NCBI GenBank assembly: GCA_016630955.3
Contig: CM049986.1
Span: 1,674,001-1,738,000, forward strand
Length of the DNA: 64,000 bases
Reading direction: 5' to 3'
Source of the DNA: Didymella arachidicola
Taxonomy: Eukaryota; Ascomycota; Dothideomycetes; Pleosporales; Didymellaceae
The notes beneath the pieces were generated by a model. It was not told where the DNA came from. It ran no database searches and worked only from the letters and a program-made list of their open reading frames with translations. Positions within the stretch are counted from its first letter, which is position 1, and every line of letters begins with the position of its first letter. Below, piece by piece: positions 57,829 to 64,000 of the stretch. Made by a program: the position numbers and the translations under genes.

Positions 57829-58431
57829 GGTGAAGTCGGGGTTTTTTCTCCTCTCGTGGACCTCCAACCACGATGCTTGTCGTTGCCGATGCTTGAGGTG
57901 AAACACAATGTCACGAGAGGTTCGGCATCCGCTACTGAATGGACACCTGAGGATGAAAGATTCGAATCCACGCGGTCAAGGAAGATGCTGAGTGCTGGGC
58001 TATATGTCAGGCTCGCACTGTGTCCAAACCCGTGCACGTATCAATACCTATGTCTACTGGCCTATTAGATTGTGGCTCTGATTGAGCCTACTCTCTAAGT
58101 CAACAGTCCCACTTTCGACTATGACATGGATCAGGAGCCAAAGCGAGACTTCAAATTGTCTACATATGCTCTGAGGTGTTAGAGTTCGGTCCGTAACTCA
58201 ACTGTAATCGTCACAGCTTCTGTTGGCTTACAGATACACCTCATAAGCCTCTGCTGGAGGTCTCCCCCAATCGCAAGCATTTAAGGATTAAGGAGCGTTT
58301 GCCTGGATTGTGCCTTTGTGTGTCAGCGATTGTACTGACCTCAACTTCAACTCAGCCTTAGACAATGTATCAGGGTAAAAAGATGTCGAGGTGCCGCCGA
58401 CTGAAGAAAACATCCATGACACTCGCATTGA
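57829..58431. other. Intergenic region
   Basis: 603 bp between the permease pseudogene start and the alcohol dehydrogenase stop, both on minus. No gene recognised; it should contain the former permease promoter. Confidence 0.5.
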
Positions 58432-59444
58432 CTACCATACAAGGACACTCTTAATAACGCACCCTTCCTCCATCTTCTGCCCGTTCTTCTGCAACGCCTC
58501 CATACACTGTCCCAATACCGCAACACTCGGACTCGTATCCAGAATATGACTGCACCCCAGTCCGCCCGGCGTCAACTTCTTAATCGCCACACTCATATCC
58601 TCGCCCTTCAACCCCTCCTTCGTGCTCAACAGCCCCACCGTCGCGCCGTGCTGCATCGCCAAATCGATCCTCGACTGCAGTAAGTCAACCGCAACGACAT
58701 TCCTCACACCTCTCTGCTTCGCCGCACACACGCCCGCAAGCCCAACACCGCCTAGCCCCACGACTACCACCACATCATCAGGTTCGCATTTCCCCACATG
58801 CGTAATCGCGCCCGCGCCCGTCATAATCCCGCAGCCCAGCGGCGCATACGCGCGCAGCTCATCCGCGTCTTTGATGAGTTTTGTCACGTTCGCGGCGCAG
58901 GACACTTTGACCGGGACCGGAGACGCAAAAGAGGATTGGCCGAAGTAGCCGCCGCCGATGACCTTGGAGGGGTCGGATTCGAGCACGAAGTTGGGCTCGT
59001 TGGATGCTAGAGTGAGGGCCGAGTGGTCGATGCAGTATGCGGGGTGGCCCGTGGTGCAGTACTTGCATGAGAGACAGGCGGCGGCTGAGAGGATGACAAG
59101 GTCGCCGACGGAGTACGACGAGGACTGGGACTGGGAGCCTAGGCGGAGGATGCGGCCGGCGCCTATTGAGGTAGTGTTAGAGTTGGATATGTTCGCAGGT
59201 GGGAGGGATGAGGAAAGGGGTTGGCAGAGATTGGGGAGTTGGCTTTAAGGAAAGTACCTTCGTGGCCCAGCACGCGGGGGTAGATGCCCCCGTAGCCTGA
59301 GATGTCGGTGCGGCATACGCCCGTTGCTATCATCTCGACGAGAAACTCGTCCGCGTTTGGCTCGCGCGTGAGCATGTCTTCCCATTTCCAGTCGTGTTGC
59401 GAGTACGCTACTATGCCCTTACATGGCACTGTGTATTCAATCAT
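58432..59444 (-). CDS. Zinc alcohol dehydrogenase with internal deletion (possible pseudogene)
   Basis: Medium-chain, NAD(P)-dependent zinc alcohol dehydrogenase, benzyl-alcohol-dehydrogenase-like. Exons 59444-59258 and 59162-58432 (95-bp intron) give 305 residues against about 370-380 for the family. Catalytic zinc ligand region GVCRTDISGYGG and GHEG; structural zinc CLSCKYCTTGHPAYC; Rossmann GLGGVGLAGVCAAKQRG are intact. After HILDTSPSVAVLGQCMEALQKNG the sequence jumps directly to KMEEGCVIKSVLVW, the normal extreme C-terminus, so roughly 65-80 residues (end of the Rossmann fold, dimer region and part of the substrate pocket) are missing without a frameshift. The open frame is otherwise clean. 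Likely non-functional or altered; I call it as an open CDS with this warning. Coding strand turns G-rich over the last about 420 nt. Confidence 0.8.
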
Positions 59445-60262
59445 TCTTCTCTTTGTATGTTGAGCAATTCAGTAGAGCTGTATGTGCAATCTGCTGCATG
59501 CAGTGTACAGCTGCTATCAGTGTTACATGGCTGCCGAGGTTTGTGGTCTGGTTTTACTGCAGCGCGGCTACTTATGCAGGCTGTCGTGTAGCCGATTGAA
59601 GGACAGTTGCTTTCGTCATAGTCGAGGCGGGCATGCGGGGTACTGTGAAGTCTGGAGTGCAGATGACGGAGCGCGGTCCGGAGGAAGCTGGATTTTTATA
59701 CCTCAATATCTAAGGCTTGAACCGTCAGAGCCATCACATACGACCATAGGACGTTGAAAACAAGGCTTCCCGTTCGCTCAGCCCTATTTAAGCAACGTAC
59801 CGGCGGATTAGTAGTTAGGTGGGTGACCACTAGCGAATACCCGCTGTTGTATGTTTTTCTTTTTGCCATTTTAGTAGTCCTCAACGTTTTCCTGCTGTTT
59901 CATCACCTGGTTGATAACTCGAGCGAGGCCCTGGCCTGACACCAGAGGAGGCTGGACCCTCAGCGTGCATAAGATTTACTGGTAGCTGAGCAGCCTCATC
60001 GAGGGAACCGGACATGAGCAGGTTGACGACGATTTGAAGACTAGTGATAGCAAGAAAGGTTCTTTGCGAGCGGACTGTTGAAAGTTGAGAAGCGAATGAA
60101 CAAAAGGGTAAGGAGAAGCCTGACATATGAAAGATATGAACAGGATGGAGACTGCGGAAGTGTGGAAGTTGATTCGTTGTGTCATGGTCCTCTCCTCTGC
60201 GGCCTTGGAATCGAGCTTCTCTATCAAGCGGCTTTCCTCTCTTCATGTTCGTGAGAGTGTGC
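59445..60262. other. Intergenic region around the 5S rRNA gene
   Basis: 818 bp that contain the 5S rRNA gene at 59736-59854. Outside it no gene is supported; open frames such as minus 59881-60273 lack recognisable features. Confidence 0.6.
59736..59854 (+). rRNA. 5S ribosomal RNA (dispersed copy)
   Basis: 119 nt closely matching fungal 5S rRNA end to end: ACATACGACCATAGG at the start, GGCTTCCCGTTCGCTCAGCC in loop B/helix III, the TTTAAGCAACGTACCGGC region, GTAGTTAGGTGGGTGACCAC, and TGTTGTATGT at the end. Helix I pairs ACATACGAC with GTTGTATGT (one G-U). Helix II pairs ACGTTG with CAACGT although both strands differ from the commoner GTGTGG/CCACAC, suggesting compensatory change. A T-rich Pol III terminator follows immediately. 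In filamentous ascomycetes 5S genes are scattered singly rather than in the rDNA array, which fits. Confidence 0.92.
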
Positions 60263-60986
60263 TTAGCCTTCAAAAAGACCCCAATCTTTGATTTCGAAAG
60301 TCTCCAATATCCTGTCCTTGATCTTCTCGCTGTCCTTCATCAATTGCGTAGCCTCGCCCTCCTTGGGTTTCTCGTACTCGCCAGGGTAGTGCGGGATGTT
60401 CACAGAGATCATGAGGTCTGTCTCTTGCTCTTTCAGACGCAACAACATGAGGTGAATGTACACGTAATCCGGCACCTTGCGGTTGGGTTTGGTGTTTGGT
60501 GGCGGTGTTTGAATGAAGCGCAGTGTGTAGACTGGCTTGTCGCTGCAAGGTTGTTAGTCGCTGGCTGTGCACCGAGATAGTTGCAGGTGAGCGTGCGCAG
60601 CTTGTGCATGTCGTCTGTGAAATGCTTACCTCAGCTTCGCCATCACTGCACGGCCCTGTTCGAGGATGTTGGTGCTATCCTCCTCATCAATGAGATCACC
60701 GAAATGGTACTGCAATGCCTCTTCATCGCTGCCCTTTTCTTGATACTCGAGAATTTCGATGACTATTGAAGAATATCCATTGCTGTCTAGGTACACTTCT
60801 TGATGATCGGGTACTTCTCGGATTTGGCTGCATTGACATATTAGCTGGCGTATGCGCTGATGTGCGGGATGTGGAGGAAGCTGGATGGTGCTGACGAAAT
60901 TCGAGGACGGACCTTGTGTCGGCAAAGTTGGAAGGCAGGTCGACTGTGATTGCGCCGCCGTAGAGGGGAGTGTCTGTGAACGACAT
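60263..60986 (-). CDS. MOG1: Ran-binding nuclear import factor Mog1
   Basis: Mog1 binds Ran/Gsp1 and promotes nucleotide exchange in nuclear transport. Exons 60986-60913, 60827-60630 and 60542-60263 (introns 85 and 87 bp) give 183 residues, the family's usual length. The N-terminus TPLYGGAITVDLPSNFADTS joins by splicing to QIREVPDHQEVYLDSNGYSS, the most conserved Mog1 region, followed by VEILEYQEKGSDEEALQYHFGDLIDEE. The third exon has PVYTLRFIQTPP, VYIHLMLLRLKEQETDLMIS, and VNIPHYPGEY. All three junctions restore the family sequence, which fixes the intron boundaries. A neighbour of the 5S gene (not in the same transcript). Confidence 0.9.
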
Positions 60987-61491
60987 GATGGTGAATGGGG
61001 AGATTGTGGATTTTGATGTTCGAGCGATTCGTGATGCTAGCCGCTCTTTGCACGTTCTGGTGTTCTTAGGTTGGCGGTTGAGCTCTTTTGACGTTTCTGT
61101 CACGCAGGCTGCGATCAGGCAGAGTTAGGCATCACAGAAATGGGTACCTGATGTTTGGAAAATGTACAGAATTCGATTGTACATTATAAGCAATTTGAAT
61201 CTGGTTGGGTATCGTTTGACTGTTGTCCTCTATGATGCATATATTCCCATTCTGAACGCCGTGCAATGCAAGTGCAGCCTCTAAACCAGGCAGCGGGTGC
61301 TGCGCTCTTGAGCGAGACCTTCCGCTGGCAATGGATTGCCACACTATTCCATAGTCCTCCACAGCAGCTCCACTGCAAAACTTTTGTAGGCATTCGTTCG
61401 TCGTCGCTGCCTCCACCACGCGCTAAAAGATCGCCAGCATGCACAGAGTATGCTCGAAGAGCTGGATGGTTTGGCCGTTCCTGCAACAGCC
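60987..61491. other. Intergenic region MOG1-BUD20
   Basis: 505 bp containing the MOG1 promoter and the BUD20 3' flank (both genes on minus). No further feature is recognised. Confidence 0.6.
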
Positions 61492-61910
61492 TCACGGGGC
61501 ATTGTCGACGTCCATGGGTGCAGGCGCAGTGGTGGTGCGCTTGCCGTTGTCTGTGGTGAAGCCCATTCCTGCCTCTGCTTCTTTGATTGAATACGGTTCC
61601 TCCTTCAGTGCCTTTACTCTGCACATTATTAGCATGTGTTCGTACATACCGCAGGCTTGACTTTTTAAAGAACTTACCTCCGCTTGTGCACCTTGCCCTT
61701 CTTGTGCGCCAACATGTTGGCCTCGCTCTCAAAGAACTTTGCGCACTCGAGGCAGTAGTTCTGCCCCAGGCCAGGCAGGTCTTCTATAGGCTTTGCATCC
61801 TTGAACTCTGCGAGGTGCTTCTCGTCGCGCAGGTCGGCGTGGACCTGGTCGAGGTCGCGCGTGTGCCTGCGCGTCTTCTTCTTACTGTCTTGTCCGCGAA
61901 TGGCAGGCAT
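61492..61910 (-). CDS. BUD20: C2H2 zinc-finger 60S export factor Bud20 (ZNF593-like)
   Basis: Shuttling factor that accompanies pre-60S ribosomes to the cytoplasm. Exons 61910-61678 and 61618-61492 (59-bp intron) give 119 residues. The N-terminus MPAIRGQDSKKKTRRHTRDL is the basic nuclear signal typical of Bud20, followed by DQVHADL and the zinc finger NYCLECAKFFESEANMLAHKKGKVHKRR (C2H2, with the CXXC and HxxxxxH spacing). After the splice: VKALKEEPYSIKEAEAGMGF, a conserved tail block. The protein is shorter than yeast Bud20 (166) but near ZNF593 (134). It diverges from the aconitase gene with 702 bp between starts. Confidence 0.9.
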
Positions 61911-62612
61911 GGTGATGTGTTGGGCTGTATCCGCGGCCGTCGGCTGTTGTGGTGCTGGCTGGAGGATTCGGCTATGGGCCGCTGGCTCGTGCGGCTGTTC
62001 AGAGACCTGCAGACGCTGAAGAAATTTCGCGGAATGCGCTCTAGGCCTTGGCAACAGGGCCAAACTGCAGGGCTGCGCGGAGACTAGTGATGCAGCTGGT
62101 CTGGAGACGTCCAAAAAGTGACGTTGCTGCTGACTTTTCCGAAAGACACTGTTGCAGCTGCGGCGCACACCTCGCTGCGCGCTGCACGCATGCCAGTCGC
62201 TGCGAATCAAGCTTCTGGGAGATCCCCAGCGCGCGGGGTCGCAGATGGACGCCGTGTGACGCCATCCGGATATGCCCAGCTTCTTCACAACAACCAATGC
62301 ATTCAAATAGTTGCGGAGGTGTTTCGCATGGAGTGAATCTTGCAGCAACACGAAACACCCAACACCACACCGGCACGTGAATTACTCCCACAGCGGCCCA
62401 GCGGGTGAAACCTACCGTAGTATTCGTTTGCGGAAGACCTCGGCTTGCCGCAACAAGCACTGCACGCCGCCGCGCACGGGCTGTGGAGTCGCCTCAGCAG
62501 CCAATCACGCGCAGACTGATAATCGACAGCTCGAGGCAGCTTCTGACGTTCTTTTACGCCGTGTCCTCCATCACTCCTCATCTCCACTCCACCCATCCTC
62601 ACCCCATCCAAG
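61911..62612. promoter_or_regulatory. Divergent promoter region BUD20 / aconitase
   Basis: 702 bp between divergent start codons without a recognisable gene. It presumably carries both promoters; a pyrimidine-rich tract precedes the aconitase ATG. Confidence 0.55.
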
Positions 62613-64000
62613 ATGCAGAGGTTCTCGAGGCTTGGCCGTATCGGTCAGAGCTTCGCTTCGCGCAGGTCATTGGCCACCGTCAGCGATGCACCGCTCTCCC
62701 GCAAGGTCGAAATGACCAACTGGGAGAAGGGCAACTACATCAACTACCAGAAGATGTCGGAGAACCTCAAGATTGTGCGCGGCCGCCTCAACCGCCCGCT
62801 CGCTCTCGCTGAGAAGATTCTCTACTCCCACTTGGACGACCCCCACAACCAGGACATCGAGCGCGGCACCAGCTACCTGAAGCTCCGCCCCGACCGTGTT
62901 GCGTGCCAGGATGCTACTGCCCAGATGGCCATTCTTCAGTTCATGTCCGCTGGCATGCCCTCCGTCGCGACCCCTTCCACTGTTCACTGCGACCACTTGA
63001 TCGAGGCCCAGGTCGGCAACGAGAAGGATCTGGCTCGCGCCATTGACATCAACAAGGAGGTCTACGACTTCCTGTCCACATCTTGCGCTAAGTACAACAT
63101 TGGTTTCTGGAAGCCCGGCTCTGGTATCATTCACCAGATCGTTCTCGAGAACTACGCTTTCCCTGGTGCTCTCCTCATCGGTACCGACTCTCACACTCCC
63201 AACGCCGGTGGTCTCGGTATGGCCGCCATTGGTGTCGGTGGTAAGTACCCGCATTTTCGCTGCAACCTCAATAAATTGGCTAACAAATATGATCAGGTGC
63301 CGATGCCGTCGATGTCATGGCTGGCCTCCCCTGGGAGCTGAAGGCCCCCAAGGTTATCGGTGTCAAGCTCACCGGTAAGCTCAATGGCTGGACCTCGCCC
63401 AAGGACATCATCCTCAAGGTCGCCGGTATTCTCACCGTCAAGGGTGGAACTGGTGCCATCGTTGAGTACCACGGACCTGGTGTCGAGTCCCTGTCTTGCA
63501 CTGGTATGGCCACCATTTGCAACATGGGTGCTGAGATCGGTGCCACTACCTCCGTCTTCCCCTTCAACGACCGCATGTACGACTACCTCAAGGCCACCAA
63601 GCGTCAACACATTGGTGACTTCGCCCGCGAGTACGCTGCTGAGCTCCGCGAGGATGAGGGTACCGAGTACGACCAGCTCATCGAGATCAACCTCGACGAG
63701 CTTGAACCCCACATCAATGGTCCTTTCACTCCCGATCTGGCCACTCCCATCTCCAAGTTCAAGGAGGCTGTCAAGGCCAACAACTGGCCCGAGGAGATGA
63801 AGGTTGGTCTGATCGGTTCTTGCACCAACTCCTCCTACGAGGACATGACCCGTGCCGCCTCCATCGCTGAGGACGCCATGGCTCACGGCCTGAAGGCCAA
63901 GTCTCTGTTCACCGTCACCCCTGGCAGTGAGCAGATTCGCGCTACCATCGAGCGTGACGGTCAGCTCAAGACCTTCGAGGAGTTCGGCGGTATGGTTCTC
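62613..64000 (+). CDS. ACO1: Mitochondrial aconitate hydratase, 5' part
   Basis: TCA-cycle 4Fe-4S enzyme converting citrate to isocitrate. Exon 1 is 62613-63240, a 56-bp intron lies at 63241-63296, and exon 2 runs off the right edge with the frame open. The presequence MQRFSRLGRIGQSFASRRSL is followed by a likely cleavage near ATVSDA. Then SRKVEMTNWEKGNYINYQKMSENLKIVRGRL, DRVACQDATAQMAILQFMSAG, VHCDHLIEAQVG, GIIHQIVLENYAFPG and GTDSHTPNAGGLGMAAIGVGGADAVDVMAGLPWE, all aconitase signatures. The first cluster-region Cys is in GSCTNSSYEDM (about 63816); the two further cluster Cys would lie off the edge. The second residue block GVESLSCTGMATICNMGAEIGATTS also matches. Confidence 0.94.

Noticed and set aside
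1..64000. CRISPR arrays, bacterial operons, integrated virus or complete transposon
   Set aside because: No regularly spaced direct repeats, no transposase or reverse transcriptase frame, and no terminal inverted repeats were seen.

Overview
The window is nuclear DNA of a filamentous ascomycete (Pezizomycotina; Dothideomycetes is my guess, not proven). The evidence is many short introns of about 47-110 bp with GT..AG ends, single-copy eukaryotic housekeeping genes on both strands, a dispersed 5S rRNA gene, a divergent FAS1/FAS2 pair, and nonsense-riddled pseudogenes that look like products of repeat-induced point mutation (RIP). No bacterial operon structure, CRISPR array or plasmid or phage module is visible.

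0-18 kb is gene dense and housekeeping: a partial 26S proteasome ATPase Rpt5, tRNA-Arg(CCG), trimethyllysine dioxygenase (carnitine synthesis), the NUXM-like complex I subunit, the spliceosomal helicase Aquarius/Cwf11, TFIIH subunit Tfb2, a small acyl-CoA thioesterase, an Npl3/Srp2-like SR protein and ETF-ubiquinone oxidoreductase. 18-35 kb holds a secreted low-complexity protein (A/Q/K/N-rich) and the two cytosolic fatty acid synthase subunits FAS1 (beta) and FAS2 (alpha), transcribed away from a shared 1.36 kb intergenic region. Several of the metabolic genes touch the same acyl/electron economy: carnitine synthesis, ETF-QO, complex I, thioesterase, FAS and, at the right edge, aconitase.

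35-60 kb is sparse and accessory. It has an intact Old Yellow Enzyme and an intact FAD monooxygenase, followed by several decayed genes: a MOSC/ferredoxin-reductase/2Fe-2S oxidoreductase with four stops and a frameshift, a 417-codon frame broken by two TGA codons, an anion:cation symporter-family MFS transporter remnant, an NCS1 purine/cytosine permease with at least eight stops, and a zinc alcohol dehydrogenase that lacks a block of its C-terminal half. Interspersed are intact housekeeping genes (RNA Pol III subunit Rpc31; a probable Hsm3/PSMD5-like HEAT-type protein) and a 5S rRNA gene. I read this as a formerly larger catabolic/uptake neighbourhood undergoing inactivation.

60-64 kb returns to housekeeping: the Ran-binding protein Mog1, the ribosome-export factor Bud20 and the 5' part of mitochondrial aconitase, which runs off the right edge. 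Exon boundaries below were worked out by hand from reading frame and splice consensus and have not been checked against transcripts.
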